A program made the translations under genes and the position numbers. A stretch of 64,000 nt of DNA from a bacterium (GTDB taxonomy: Bacteria > Zhuqueibacterota > QNDG01 > JAGLOF01). The DNA lies in NCBI GenBank assembly GCA_016934955.1, contig JAFGRY010000037.1, positions 59,427-123,426 of the forward strand, written 5' to 3'. Under the pieces are notes generated by a model that saw only the letters and a list, made by a program, of their open reading frames with translations, ran no database searches and was not told where the DNA came from. Below, piece after piece: positions 1 through 9,177 of the stretch (the first letter of the stretch is position 1; the number at the start of each line of letters is the position of its first letter).

Positions 1-299
1 ACATAATTATCCGCCTTCAGCGGATAGGTCTTGTGCACGATGTACATCTCGGAAAGATCGAGCTCACCGCCTCCGAGCCGGAGCGCCTCTGCTTCCAGGA
101 AAGAAACAGTGGCAAAACACCAGCAGGTGCCCGTGCCTCCCTGGTCCTTCATGGAGGTATGGGGGATCTCTTTCAGAAGCGTAAATTCATACTGCTCACT
201 CTTCTTTTCGGCAGCCTCGTCCTGAGCCGCAAGCGGCATCCAGGCGGCGAGGGCGAACAGCAGCATCACTGCAACGACTGTTGTATAACGTAATTTCAT
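1..299 (-). CDS. Secreted C1 (papain-like) cysteine peptidase, 5' part only
   Basis: Only the first ~99 codons are in the window; the gene runs off the left edge. It begins with a signal peptide (MKLRYTTVV, hydrophobic core, AAQ cleavage region), so the product is exported. After it come the papain-family active-site elements: the oxyanion Gln in 'KDQGGTGTCWC' with the nucleophile Cys in 'TCWCFAT', then 'LSEMYIVHKTYPLKADNY'. The same order occurs in the complete gene downstream on the same strand (362-1501), so the two are tandem paralogues. The family resembles bleomycin hydrolase/aminopeptidase C (C1B). The substrate cannot be told. The start is the ATG directly before the signal peptide. 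Confidence 0.8.
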   Translation of the reverse strand, partial: MKLRYTTVVAVMLLFALAAWMPLAAQDEAAEKKSEQYEFTLLKEIPHTSMKDQGGTGTCWCFATVSFLEAEALRLGGGELDLSEMYIVHKTYPLKADNY

Positions 300-361
300 A
301 CTGACTCCTGCGTTAACCGGTATGGATCATTAGTGTGACGTACATACAGCCCCTGCGTCCG

Positions 362-1501
362 CTAGAGACCCAGTTTCTTTTTGATATCCTTGGGAAGCGC
401 GTTCTTGTTGACCATCATGGCCGTGACATTGAGGTTCACGTACTGTTTGGACAGGTACTGGTACCCCTTCCATTCACCTCTTTCACCCCAGGAATTTTTC
501 GTGTAAAAATAGAGATCGCCGTTCTGGTCCTTGGAAAGACCGACCAGGTGCATGGCATGATCATCACCGGTGGTGTAGTTGTCCAGAAGTTCCTGACGCA
601 TTTCCGCGGTGACCATTTTCTCCTTTACCGGTTCCTCGATTTTCTTCATGTCCACGCCGTCATCCTCGGGGACGATGCCGACGGGATTGAAGAATTGATT
701 GCTGACATCGCCGCCGAACACGACACTGTATCCCTTGCGGATCGAATACTCGGCGATGCGGGCGAGATCCTGCACATCAACATTGTAGTATTCGTCGCTG
801 AATGTCCAGTTGTCCGGTAAAATAACGGAGATCTGTTCATACATGGGCTGATCCATCACCGAAGTGATTTCGATGTAATCGTCGGGATTGATGCCGAGGT
901 AGTCCATGAATTTCAGCGGTGTATATGTTTTGCCGTTGTATTCGAATGTTTCGGGGGGAGTGCCGAAATAGATGTCCGCCACTGCATTATACGCCTCTTT
1001 CCAGCGGATCGAGGGGCGCCGGGCCTTGACGACCGCATCGACGATGGCATTCAGGACTGCATGAATTTCACTGTGATTATGCTGCTGGCTGCCAAGCTGC
1101 AGTCCGGAGTACACCTCATCGGTTACCAGTCCGTGTTTTTTCATCTGGTTGATGACATCGTGACAGGCGCCGCCGGGGGGGAAATTCATTTCTCCCTGCC
1201 GTTTGACATACGTGTCGGCTTTGTCCGAATAGGCATGGCGGACGATATACATCTCCGACAGCTCCACAGAGTCTTTTCCCATTCTCATCGCTTCCGATTC
1301 CAGCATGGAGATAGTCGCCCAGCACCAGCAGGTCGACGTTCTGTCCTGGCTCTTCACTGCAGTGTGATCCAGCAGCACGTCGGTGGCAAACTCATACGCC
1401 TGCTTTTTTTCCGGTTTTCCATTTTGGGCGATACTGCTCAAAGGAAGAGCGACTATCAGTGCAACGCTCAGGATTGAAAGTATCAGGGTGTGTTTCTTCA
1501 T
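362..1501 (-). CDS. Secreted C1 (C1B/PepC-like) cysteine peptidase
   Basis: A 379-residue papain-superfamily peptidase. Residues 1-25 form a signal peptide (MKKHTLILSILSVALIVAL, ending SIAQ). The active site is complete: Gln in 'KSQDRTSTCWCWAT', nucleophile Cys in 'STCWCW', His in 'DDHAMHLVG' and Asn in 'YTKNSWGERGEWKGY'. The insert between Cys and His and the 'GEMNFPPGGACHDV' region resemble bleomycin hydrolase/aminopeptidase C, but those are normally cytosolic whereas this one carries a signal peptide. The start has a good ribosome site (GGAGG, 6 nt before the ATG). It sits between a truncated-by-window paralogue and an M14 peptidase on the same strand, suggesting a set of exported proteolytic enzymes. 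Substrate unknown. Confidence 0.88.
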   Translation of the reverse strand: MKKHTLILSILSVALIVALPLSSIAQNGKPEKKQAYEFATDVLLDHTAVKSQDRTSTCWCWATISMLESEAMRMGKDSVELSEMYIVRHAYSDKADTYVKRQGEMNFPPGGACHDVINQMKKHGLVTDEVYSGLQLGSQQHNHSEIHAVLNAIVDAVVKARRPSIRWKEAYNAVADIYFGTPPETFEYNGKTYTPLKFMDYLGINPDDYIEITSVMDQPMYEQISVILPDNWTFSDEYYNVDVQDLARIAEYSIRKGYSVVFGGDVSNQFFNPVGIVPEDDGVDMKKIEEPVKEKMVTAEMRQELLDNYTTGDDHAMHLVGLSKDQNGDLYFYTKNSWGERGEWKGYQYLSKQYVNLNVTAMMVNKNALPKDIKKKLGL

Positions 1502-1575
1502 GGTGGTCCTCCATGTGGGTTATTGGCGTCAATACTGAGAAATAAAATGTACAAAATCACCGTATACTTTGCAAG

Positions 1576-4182
1576 TTATTTTGACCTGCCGCCATCCGGC
1601 TCCCGCTCCCGACCGCCGTCGGCAAAGACCGCGTTGAACAGCAGTTTGAACGTACCCCAGGTCTGTGCCCGGCTCTGCACTCCGAAACCGTAAAGGATAA
1701 CCCTGCCCGCTTCTACGGGGATTTCGGCCAGAGCGGTATGACCGGCTATCATTTCGTCTCCGATCAGCCAGCCGGAAAGCAGCGGATTCCCGTCCTCGTA
1801 AAATCCCACAGCCCGGCTCTCCCGCACATAGGGATACAGCCGGAACACCGGGTGTCCGGCAAACCGTACAGCTGTTTTTTCCTGCATGCCCCAGGTCAAT
1901 GGGTGTGTCGTATCGAGAGCGAGATCAAGCAGCGAACCGGGGACAAAAAACTCCTTTGTGCTCATATCCCGCACCACATCCCGCACCGGCAGATGCAGAA
2001 TGTCGATCGCGAATTCGGTAGAGCCGCCGATCGCCGCCAGTGTACCCCCCTCCCTGACAAAATCCGCCAATGCGTCCGCACCCTGTTTGCCGATACCGCC
2101 GAGATACTGTTCAGGAATGCGGGCCGCGCCCGGTTCTTCACTGTTTTCCCGCCCGCTCAGTATCGAAGAGGCCCCGATGCTCGGGAGAATGATCACATCG
2201 AACGACCGGGAAAGACGTCCTTTTTTCACATCCTCATTATGCAGTACCGTATACTCGAAATGAAAATTGTCAAGCACCAGTCTCGTCCAGCCCTCATCGA
2301 TGCTTGCCGTCCACGGCTGATAGATGCCGAGCCGGACCCGATCATATGTGCCATGCTCGACCGGTGCCGCTGCCGCCTCACTGAACACCGGGGCAACATG
2401 CCACACTTCCATAAGCCGAAGGAGCAGATCCGGCGGTACGTCTTCCACATAAAATGTACCCCGGGGAATGGCAGTGTCTCCCCGATTTTCCATCCGCTCC
2501 GTCCAGTGTACGGGCACATGGGCCCGCAGCAGATCATTCACGAATCCGTAGGCAGTGATATTTCGCCGTTCGAAATAGTGACGCGCCGCGGAAGCCGGGG
2601 CGGCGGACGGCACGAAACGGAACTCATTGACCTCAGCCAGGGGGACCGCCAGGGGTTCATTCACCGGAATCACTTCCACACCCATCTGCAGCGGCAGGGT
2701 CCAGCCGGCGAAATCATAGGGCCGTTCAGGCGGTCCGCCGGGATATTGGGTGAGGTTGGGATAGAGCTGACATTCCAGCAGATCCTTGATGCATTGCCTG
2801 CACGGCTGGGCCAGCGGGATAACGTACTCTTCTCCGTACCAGACGGCATCTCCGGCTCGCAGAGGTTTTTTATTGACATAGACAGCAATGCCGTTATACT
2901 GCAGCCGTTTCAGCATCTCTTCCGCGGATCCCGGGTCATGCTGGTTCCGGGGAATGACATAGGCGTATGGAGGCTTCTTTTCGCCCTCTTCTATGGATCT
3001 GCGATTGAGACGGTAAAACGTCCGCATCAGTGTTGCCCGCTTTGCAGCCGCCTGTTCGAGCAGAGAATAGGTGGCCGCCTTCTCATAATCGACGATGTCA
3101 CGCAGCCGCCACCAGCCGCCGGGCCAGGGTGAGAGGAAATCTGTGCGGGCGCTGTATTTCATCCGTTCAGGCCCCCATGATCCGAGACTGCCCCGGGGCA
3201 TGAATATGGGCGAGGCGATACGCACACTGGCCATTTCCGAGAGAATGCCGACCATGTTGTGCCAGAGCGGCGTTTTGGACATGGTCCCCTGGAAATAGGC
3301 GTTGAATCCCATGTCGGAGGTTATGCCGGTGAATCCCTGCAGATGCAGATCGGCTATCATACCCTGGCCGAGCATGTTGACTTCAGCCATGAGCTCAGGG
3401 TAGACATTGAGATTGATCGGATCGGAGTAGGGCGGTAAAAACATCCGCGGACCCGAGGAGCCCATCTGATGCTGGTCGAACACGATTTCCGGAAACCAGT
3501 CCCGGTAGAGCACCTTCGACACCAGCCTGCTTTCCTGCAGGCTGAACATAAACCAGTCACGGTTGTTGTCATGCCCGGCATAATGATGGTAGAGCATCGG
3601 CAGGCTGCAGCCCTCGTATTCGCTGCCGGCATACCGGGTATACCAGTCCGCCACCATCTGCTGTCCGTCGGGGTTGAGCGAAGGAACGAGCAGCAGTATC
3701 ACCTGGTCGAGAATGCTGTTTACGGGTTCATCGCTCCCGGTGGCGAGCTCCCAGGCCAGTTCGAGCGCTTCCTGACTCGACGCGATCTCCGTGCTGTGTA
3801 TGTTCATCGTGATCATAACGACGATTTTGCCCTCGCTGATGAGTGCGTCCGCCGCACCGGGATCGAGATTGAAGGGATTGGCCAGCTCCCGCTGGATGGT
3901 GCGGTAACGCTCAAGCTCTCTCATATTGTCCGATGAAGAGATAATTGCCATGATCATCGGCCTGCCTCCGGTTGTCCTGCCGAGTTCCTGCACAGCGACG
4001 CGGTCGGAGTGGTCGTCTAAATCGAGAAAGTACTTGTGGATGCCTTCCCAGGGGATCAGGACCCTGTCACTGCCGATATTGCGGCCGAAAAAGGCGTCGG
4101 GGGATGTCTGGGCCGCGGAACCGGCCGGGATTGCGAAGACCGCAACCGCCAGGACCAGGGAAATGCAGAGTGTGCGGGACAT
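1576..4182 (-). CDS. Secreted M14 family zinc carboxypeptidase
   Basis: An 868-residue exported peptidase: signal peptide at residues 1-25 (SRTLCISLVLAVAVFAIPAG...AAQ), then an M14 carboxypeptidase domain. The zinc ligands are visible as H-x-x-E in 'NIHSTEIASSQEALELAW' and a later His in 'VFDQHQMGSSG'; 'LLLVPSLNPDGQQMV' is the usual core strand and 'GHDNNRDWF' is also family-typical. The C-terminal half (~400 residues) is longer than in simple carboxypeptidases and looks like a glutamine-amidotransferase-like fold ('FDVIILPSIGASS', 'FVREGGTLAAIGGST'), an arrangement common in large bacterial M14 proteins. The start has GGAGG 5 nt upstream. It probably degrades external peptides for nutrition; the real substrate is not evident. 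Confidence 0.9.
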   Translation of the reverse strand: MSRTLCISLVLAVAVFAIPAGSAAQTSPDAFFGRNIGSDRVLIPWEGIHKYFLDLDDHSDRVAVQELGRTTGGRPMIMAIISSSDNMRELERYRTIQRELANPFNLDPGAADALISEGKIVVMITMNIHSTEIASSQEALELAWELATGSDEPVNSILDQVILLLVPSLNPDGQQMVADWYTRYAGSEYEGCSLPMLYHHYAGHDNNRDWFMFSLQESRLVSKVLYRDWFPEIVFDQHQMGSSGPRMFLPPYSDPINLNVYPELMAEVNMLGQGMIADLHLQGFTGITSDMGFNAYFQGTMSKTPLWHNMVGILSEMASVRIASPIFMPRGSLGSWGPERMKYSARTDFLSPWPGGWWRLRDIVDYEKAATYSLLEQAAAKRATLMRTFYRLNRRSIEEGEKKPPYAYVIPRNQHDPGSAEEMLKRLQYNGIAVYVNKKPLRAGDAVWYGEEYVIPLAQPCRQCIKDLLECQLYPNLTQYPGGPPERPYDFAGWTLPLQMGVEVIPVNEPLAVPLAEVNEFRFVPSAAPASAARHYFERRNITAYGFVNDLLRAHVPVHWTERMENRGDTAIPRGTFYVEDVPPDLLLRLMEVWHVAPVFSEAAAAPVEHGTYDRVRLGIYQPWTASIDEGWTRLVLDNFHFEYTVLHNEDVKKGRLSRSFDVIILPSIGASSILSGRENSEEPGAARIPEQYLGGIGKQGADALADFVREGGTLAAIGGSTEFAIDILHLPVRDVVRDMSTKEFFVPGSLLDLALDTTHPLTWGMQEKTAVRFAGHPVFRLYPYVRESRAVGFYEDGNPLLSGWLIGDEMIAGHTALAEIPVEAGRVILYGFGVQSRAQTWGTFKLLFNAVFADGGREREPDGGRSK

Positions 4183-4421
4183 GGTAGCCTCCGGATGAAT
4201 GTACGCGGGAACCGATCGCCTACAAGGTAACCAACTCTCCGGAAAAAGGCGAGTATTTTTTCTCCATCCGCCTCCCCGGCACGTTCAGTATAATGCTGAT
4301 GCGTCCCGGAACACACACCGGGGTGTGCGCGCCCCTCCAGAACGGGGAGTTCTCAAATCTCTTGACTTTATCAAAATAATTCCCCACTATTTATTTTGTT
4401 GGAAATTCCCGGGAGCCATAC

Positions 4422-4643
4422 ATGAATACACATTCAGCCCGTTTTATACGCAGGCTGCTGCCGGCATTCGCTGTGTTGCTGCTGTCCGCTTTCTGGACCG
4501 GATGCGGCACCCTGAACCCCCTGCTGCTGGAAACGAAAGTGAATGATCCCATAATGATGAATCTCCTGGACAATGACAGTGATCTGGCGCAAATCGAGGA
4601 TGGGACCGGATTCGCAGGTGATGCGGCAACCTGCCCTACCTGA
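4422..4643 (+). CDS. Small predicted lipoprotein
   Basis: A 73-residue product starting at an ATG with GGGAG upstream. It has a basic N-terminus (HSARFIRR), a hydrophobic stretch (LLPAFAVLLLSAFW) and a lipobox-like 'WTGC', so it is probably a lipoprotein with about 48 mature residues. The mature part (GTLNPLLLETKVNDPIMMN...) has no recognisable domain. It is followed by a small hairpin and then the Asp-box gene on the same strand. The coding call rests on the start signal, lipobox and position; function unknown. Confidence 0.5.
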   Translation: MNTHSARFIRRLLPAFAVLLLSAFWTGCGTLNPLLLETKVNDPIMMNLLDNDSDLAQIEDGTGFAGDAATCPT

Positions 4644-4653
4644 GGATGATCGC

Positions 4654-4673
4654 CGCCTCAGTTGAGGCGTTTC
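4654..4673 (+). terminator. Weak hairpin after the small lipoprotein gene
   Basis: A 6-bp perfect stem CGCCTC/GAGGCG with loop AGTT, followed by a short T run (TTTC), 10 nt after the lipoprotein stop codon. It could be a weak intrinsic terminator or only an intergenic hairpin. Confidence 0.35.
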
Positions 4674-4710
4674 AGATACCCCACTGTACATACAAACTCA
4701 GGAGTGTGAT

Positions 4711-5991
4711 ATGGGACATCGGCATTCTCTCCAACCGCCGGGGATAATGCGGGTATGTTCGCTCGTGTCGCTGCTGATTACTGCCGGACTGTTTGCCCAG
4801 GCGGACTGGCTATCTATCGGGCCCGAGGGTGGCAGCGTCAGCCATATCGTCCAGCACCCGACTGAGCCGAATACGCTCTATCTTGTTCCCGAAGCCTACA
4901 CCTGCCGTATTCACCGGTCCACGGACGGCGGCACCACCTGGTCGGCGCTGGGCACGATTACATCCAGGATTTACAAGCTGGCGATCGCCCCTTCCAATCC
5001 AGACATCATGTACGCGGCCGTTTACGGCAGGATCTACAAAAGCACAAACGGCGGCGAAACCTGGACCAGTGTTTTTTCGGATTATAACTACCGGTTTTAT
5101 GATCTGTATATTGACAGCACGGATCCCGATCTCCTCTACGGCGGCGGCTCCTGCTTTACCGACAGCGATTATATCGGGTCGCTCTTCCTGTCCACCGACG
5201 GCGGCTATACCTGGACGGCAAAACAGACCGGTGTCTTTTTCTACAACTTCATCATGGCAGCCGATCCCAACGGGTATTCGACATTCTATGTTGCCGGGTA
5301 TGACATGTCATATGCCCCGGTCGTCCTGAAAACAACGGACCGGGGGGAGTCGTGGACCGACCTCTCCTCGCACTTCGACAACTATCTCTATGATATCGCC
5401 ATCGCACCCTCCGACCCTTCCCGCATCTACGGCGCATCCTACTATGCAGTGTACCGGAGCAGCAACAGCGGCGGTTCATGGCATAAAAACAGTGGCTACG
5501 TCTATAACTACCGTCTTGCCGTCCATCCAACGAATCCTGACATTCTCTACACAGGACATTATGGCCGCGTCTACAAATCGACCGACGGCGGCGTCAATTT
5601 CAGCCAATGCCTGAACGGCCTCGATCAGGCAGATGTCTGTCAGCACCTGTGCATTGACAACGACAACGCCTCAACACTCTATTACTCTTCCGGAAACGGA
5701 CTGTTTATCACCAACGATCAGGGGTCTCACTGGCACGCGTCAAATTCCGGACTTGTTCTCACCAGTATTGTATCCATCGCCATCTCTCCTTCAACTCCTT
5801 CCACGGTCTATACTGCCATCGAGGGGATTGCCGTGTATAAAACAGCCAACGCCCTGGCAAAACAGCTGCTCGGCCGGTCCGCTGTCACCTGGCGGCAGCT
5901 GGAAAAGTTCAGTTACTGCGAGAGCGCCAAGGATCTGCTGATCGACAGGACCAACGCGGATATTCTGTATGTGCTCGTAGGCTATTCGTGA
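4711..5991 (+). CDS. Secreted Asp-box (BNR) beta-propeller protein, N-terminal part before an in-frame TGA
   Basis: A 426-residue frame with a signal peptide (ending GLFAQADW) and repeated Asp-boxes, the S/T-x-D-x-G-x-x-W turns of sialidase/sortilin-type propellers: STDGGTTW, STNGGETW, STDGGYTW, TTDRGESW, SSNSGGSW, STDGGVNF and TNDQGSHW. It has no C-terminal sorting domain because it stops at TGA 5989-5991. The next coding frame (6007-7020) is in the same reading frame and continues the propeller to a T9SS-type end, so the two almost certainly derive from one ~769-residue gene. A GGA-to-TGA change is the simplest cause; a sequencing error or readthrough is also possible. The ribosome site (AGGAG) before the ATG is good. 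Confidence 0.82.
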   Translation: MGHRHSLQPPGIMRVCSLVSLLITAGLFAQADWLSIGPEGGSVSHIVQHPTEPNTLYLVPEAYTCRIHRSTDGGTTWSALGTITSRIYKLAIAPSNPDIMYAAVYGRIYKSTNGGETWTSVFSDYNYRFYDLYIDSTDPDLLYGGGSCFTDSDYIGSLFLSTDGGYTWTAKQTGVFFYNFIMAADPNGYSTFYVAGYDMSYAPVVLKTTDRGESWTDLSSHFDNYLYDIAIAPSDPSRIYGASYYAVYRSSNSGGSWHKNSGYVYNYRLAVHPTNPDILYTGHYGRVYKSTDGGVNFSQCLNGLDQADVCQHLCIDNDNASTLYYSSGNGLFITNDQGSHWHASNSGLVLTSIVSIAISPSTPSTVYTAIEGIAVYKTANALAKQLLGRSAVTWRQLEKFSYCESAKDLLIDRTNADILYVLVGYS

Positions 5992-6006
5992 AGCGCGGTA
6001 AGCGCG

Positions 6007-7020
6007 GTGGTCGTAAAGACCACCACAGGCGGGTCCGCCTGGACGGAACTCTATTCCGGAGGATTGACACGGGGCTGGTGCCTGGAATACGGTTCCATGC
6101 TGCAGGGAGGGGAATGGGATCATGACGGGGATTACGCCAATTACAAGATGGCGATTTCCCGCAGCGTTGACAACGGTGTCACCTGGTCACATCACAAACT
6201 CAATGACGAAAACGGCCGCATCCATACGGTCGCTGCCCGGCCGGACAACGGAAACGTTATCTATGCCGGGGGACAGGAAACGTATAGCTGGCATGCCCGC
6301 CTCTTCAAGACCGAGGACGGAGGAGCCAACTGGACACAGCCCGGCGGATCGGTCTTTACAAATCTATCTTCGGTGAATGCGATTATCATCGATCCGGTCA
6401 CCTATGATAAATTGCTCGTCGGCACCAGTCAGGGAGTATACATTTCCCTGGACGGCGGCACGTCCTGGAATGTGCCGTCCCTTAACACAACCGTCACTGC
6501 CATGACAATTGATCCAACCAATCCGAACAATGTTTTTATCGGCACCTACAGCGGGTATTATTTCTCTGAAGACGGCGGCTATACCTGGACCTCACATAAT
6601 GCGGGGCTCATGGACAATGCCCATATCACCTATCTCGACTATGACGCGGTCAACCATATGGTGTATGCAGGCACCGAAACCGGCGGCGTATACCGGCTCG
6701 CCTATACGTCGGATGTCGATGATGCTCCCTCGATTCAGCCGGCGCACCTTGTCCTGCATCCGAACTATCCGAACCCGTTTAACGGATCCACCGTTATCAG
6801 CTATACCCTGGCCCGCGATGCCGACGTTACCCTGACCATCTGCGACATCCGGGGCCGAACGGTGGCAACGCTGCTCGAACGCTTCATGACGGCCGGAACC
6901 GGCAGCGTTGTCTGGGACGGCCGTGACGCTGCCGGCAATCCCCTGTCCAGCGGGGTGTATTTGTGCCGGCTGCAAACCCAGGGAAACACCGACACCCAAA
7001 AACTGATTCTCCGGAAATAA
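6007..7020 (+). CDS. Asp-box propeller protein, C-terminal part with FlgD-like/T9SS sorting domain
   Basis: In phase with the preceding frame and separated from it only by TGA 5989-5991 and four further codons. The listed start is a GTG (VVVKTTTGGSAW) with no convincing ribosome site and no signal peptide, so this piece would hardly be made or exported alone. It holds further Asp-boxes (TTGGSAW, SVDNGVTW, TEDGGANW, SLDGGTSW, SEDGGYTW). The final ~85 residues form the FlgD-like/T9SS type A module ('HPNYPNPFNGSTVISY', 'VWDGRDAAGNPLSSGVY', ending LILRK). It is best read as the second half of a broken or recoded secreted propeller protein. Confidence 0.78.
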   Translation: MVVKTTTGGSAWTELYSGGLTRGWCLEYGSMLQGGEWDHDGDYANYKMAISRSVDNGVTWSHHKLNDENGRIHTVAARPDNGNVIYAGGQETYSWHARLFKTEDGGANWTQPGGSVFTNLSSVNAIIIDPVTYDKLLVGTSQGVYISLDGGTSWNVPSLNTTVTAMTIDPTNPNNVFIGTYSGYYFSEDGGYTWTSHNAGLMDNAHITYLDYDAVNHMVYAGTETGGVYRLAYTSDVDDAPSIQPAHLVLHPNYPNPFNGSTVISYTLARDADVTLTICDIRGRTVATLLERFMTAGTGSVVWDGRDAAGNPLSSGVYLCRLQTQGNTDTQKLILRK

Positions 7021-7068
7021 CCTCGTCGCCGCACCGGAGCATCGATTACTCCTGAGGAGGACTGCACC

Positions 7069-7578
7069 ATGGAAACACCCCGCGGAACCGTCTATCGGGA
7101 AATACAGGGCTTCACCCAGCCGTTCATCTATGTCATCACCATCCCCTGTTCCATTTTTTGTATCTACAGCGGCGTTTCTCAGCTGTTTTTCAATGCCCCG
7201 ATCGATAACGAACCGCTTCCTGTCTGGGCCGCCTGGCTTCTGATTCTCTTCGGAATAGGCCTGAGCTGGCTGATTTTTTCAATCAGGCTGATCACCGATG
7301 TGCGAATGGACGGGCTGTATATCAGGTTTTATCCCCTCCACGGTTCGTTTCGCCGCTTCAGGTACGAAGATATTGAAGAATGCCGTGCGGTCACCTACCG
7401 GCCCATTCTGGAATACGGCGGGTGGGGCATACGCTACAGCAGCAAGGGGACGGCATACAATATCAGGGGGAACCGCGGGGTACAGCTGACCCTGTCCGGG
7501 GGCAAATCCGTTCTCATCGGATCCCAGGATCCGGAAAAAATATGCGAATCGGTACATGGAGTGCGGCCGAAGTCATGA
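7069..7578 (+). CDS. Small membrane protein with two TM helices and a PH-like tail
   Basis: A 169-residue product with a strong ribosome site (GAGGAGG) before the ATG. There are two hydrophobic segments at about residues 18-40 (FIYVITIPCSIFCIYSGV) and 49-70 (WAAWLLILFGIGLSWLIFS). A soluble C-terminal half follows with alternating strands ('DGLYIRFYPLHGSFRRFRYEDIEECRA', 'GVQLTLSGGKSVLIGSQDPEKI'), which looks like the PH-like fold of bacterial two-TM proteins. No enzyme motif is visible. Its stop overlaps the next start (ATGA), so the two genes are translationally coupled. Function unknown. Confidence 0.72.
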   Translation: METPRGTVYREIQGFTQPFIYVITIPCSIFCIYSGVSQLFFNAPIDNEPLPVWAAWLLILFGIGLSWLIFSIRLITDVRMDGLYIRFYPLHGSFRRFRYEDIEECRAVTYRPILEYGGWGIRYSSKGTAYNIRGNRGVQLTLSGGKSVLIGSQDPEKICESVHGVRPKS

Positions 7579-8045
7579 TCCGCATACCGCTTCCGGGCTT
7601 ACCGGACCTGGAAATCGCCCATCTGGTGCTTGATTTCAACGGTACCATGGCCGTGGGCGGGGGCCTCATTCCCGGTGTCATCGATCGGCTAACCCTGCTC
7701 TCCCGGTCCGTATCCATCCATGTGGTTACCGCCGACACATTCGGAACCGCATCCTCCCTGGTGCCGGCTGAGTCGATGCGCCTCACCATTTTGGAAGCCA
7801 GGAATCAGGCCCGCGCGAAAGCCGCCTATGTCGAAGAACTGGGAGCGATACAAACCGCTGCAATCGGCAACGGACGCAATGATGAAATGATGATGCACAA
7901 GGTCGGGCTGGCTGTCGCGGTGATCCAGGCCGAAGGAGCGTATGCGAAGACCGTCGCAGCCGCTGATATGGTCTTTCACCATATCAATGACGCACTGGAT
8001 GCGTTCATCCACCCGGACAGGATCACCGCGACCCTGAGAATATAA
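7575..8045 (+). CDS. HAD-superfamily phosphatase, soluble P-type-ATPase-like
   Basis: A 156-residue protein starting at the ATG that overlaps the previous stop (ATGA). Motif I is 'LVLDFNGTMAVGG' (nucleophile Asp, then Asn where most HAD phosphatases have Asp) and the late motif is 'IGNGRNDEMMM', with the P-type-ATPase-like G-N-x-x-N-D layout. There is no cap or membrane part, so it resembles the small soluble relatives of P-type ATPase catalytic domains. It probably hydrolyses a small phosphoester in the cytosol; the substrate is unknown. The coupling to the upstream membrane protein has no obvious explanation. Confidence 0.78.
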   Translation: MIRIPLPGLPDLEIAHLVLDFNGTMAVGGGLIPGVIDRLTLLSRSVSIHVVTADTFGTASSLVPAESMRLTILEARNQARAKAAYVEELGAIQTAAIGNGRNDEMMMHKVGLAVAVIQAEGAYAKTVAAADMVFHHINDALDAFIHPDRITATLRI

Positions 8046-8084
8046 CCATTACAACCGCGGCCATTATTACAACCGGAGCACACG

Positions 8085-9098
8085 ATGCACAACCTGACAA
8101 AGAAGTTATTTCAGCCCGGAGCCGATTTTCTGGGTGTCACCTATCCGATTCTCTGCGGCGCCATGACCTGGGTGAGCGATCCCGGACTCGTCTCCGCCGT
8201 ATCCAACGAAGGAGGCTTCGGCACACTTGCCGGAGGGAATGCTCCCCCGGCCATTCTGGAAGAGCAGATCACGGAAACGCGCAGGCTTACAGACAAGCCC
8301 TTCGGTGTCAATCTCATCACCATTGCACCCGCCTACCGGGACCATCTCGCCCTGATGGAAAAGATGCGGCCCCCTTTCATCATTTTTGCCGGCAGTTTTC
8401 CCAAAGCCGGTGACATACAGCAGGCCAAGGACTGCGGCGCAAAAGTGATCTGTTTCGCCTCGACTCGCTCGATTGCCGAACGGATGCTCCGCTATGGCGC
8501 CGACGCACTCATTCTCGAGGGGATGGAAGCGGGCGGCCATGTCGGCCATGTCACCCTGACTATTCTCCTTCAGCAGGTTCTTTTTGAAGTAACGGAAGTG
8601 CCGGTTTTCGTTGCCGGAGGCATTGCCACGGGCAAAATGTGCGCCCACCTGCTTCTCATGGGGGCTGCCGGCATTCAGCTGGGCACCCGCTTTGCCGTGG
8701 CTGAGGAGAGCTGTGCCCACCCCGAATTTAAAAAGACATTTATCCGGTCGCACGCCCGCAGCGCCGTCTCGACGCCCCAGTTCGACAGCCGGCTTCCCGT
8801 TGTGGCGGTGCGTGCCCTTAAAAACAAGGCCATGGATGAATTCAACGCGCTGCAGCTCTCGCTTATCCAGCGTCTCGATGAGGGCACAATCACCCGAAAT
8901 GATGCTCAGTACCAGGTTGAAAACTTCTGGATGGGCGCCTTGCGTAAAGCGGTAGTAGACGGCGACGTCTCTCATGGATCACTCATGGCCGGACAATCGG
9001 TCGGGCTGATCGAAAAAGTACAGCCGATCCGGGAAATCATGCAGGAATTGGTTATAGAAACCGACAGGGAGCTGGAACGAATCAAAACTGTTGTCTGA
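8085..9098 (+). CDS. FMN-dependent nitronate monooxygenase / FabK-like enoyl-ACP reductase family protein
   Basis: A 337-residue TIM-barrel flavoprotein. Family motifs: 'GAMTWVSDPGLVSAVSNEGG' near the N-terminus, 'GFGTLAGGNAPPAILEEQI', the catalytic-His region 'EGMEAGGHVGH', and the FMN phosphate-binding end 'VFVAGGIATGKM' and 'GAAGIQLGTRFAVAEE'. This set is shared by nitronate monooxygenases and by FabK, the flavin enoyl-ACP reductase of fatty-acid synthesis, and sequence inspection cannot separate the two. No fatty-acid genes are adjacent. GGAG lies upstream of the ATG. A strong promoter and hairpin follow the stop. Confidence 0.85.
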   Translation: MHNLTKKLFQPGADFLGVTYPILCGAMTWVSDPGLVSAVSNEGGFGTLAGGNAPPAILEEQITETRRLTDKPFGVNLITIAPAYRDHLALMEKMRPPFIIFAGSFPKAGDIQQAKDCGAKVICFASTRSIAERMLRYGADALILEGMEAGGHVGHVTLTILLQQVLFEVTEVPVFVAGGIATGKMCAHLLLMGAAGIQLGTRFAVAEESCAHPEFKKTFIRSHARSAVSTPQFDSRLPVVAVRALKNKAMDEFNALQLSLIQRLDEGTITRNDAQYQVENFWMGALRKAVVDGDVSHGSLMAGQSVGLIEKVQPIREIMQELVIETDRELERIKTVV

Positions 9099-9118
9099 CC
9101 ATGACGGACTGATTTTTC

Positions 9119-9147
9119 TTGAATAGCCGAAAAAAATTTTGTATATT
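9119..9147 (+). promoter_or_regulatory. Sigma-70-type promoter upstream of pth-greA
   Basis: TTGAAT, a 17-bp spacer, then TATATT: a near-consensus -35/-10 pair. Transcription would start around 9154, just before the 11-bp terminator hairpin and about 80 nt before pth. Inferred from sequence only. Confidence 0.55.
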
Positions 9148-9177
9148 TTAATACTGCTCGGCAACAGCACCAATCGC

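Noticed and set aside
1738..3132. A 464-codon plus-strand frame opposite the M14 peptidase
   Set aside because: The M14 gene has clear motifs, signal peptide and ribosome site; the opposite frame shows no domain.
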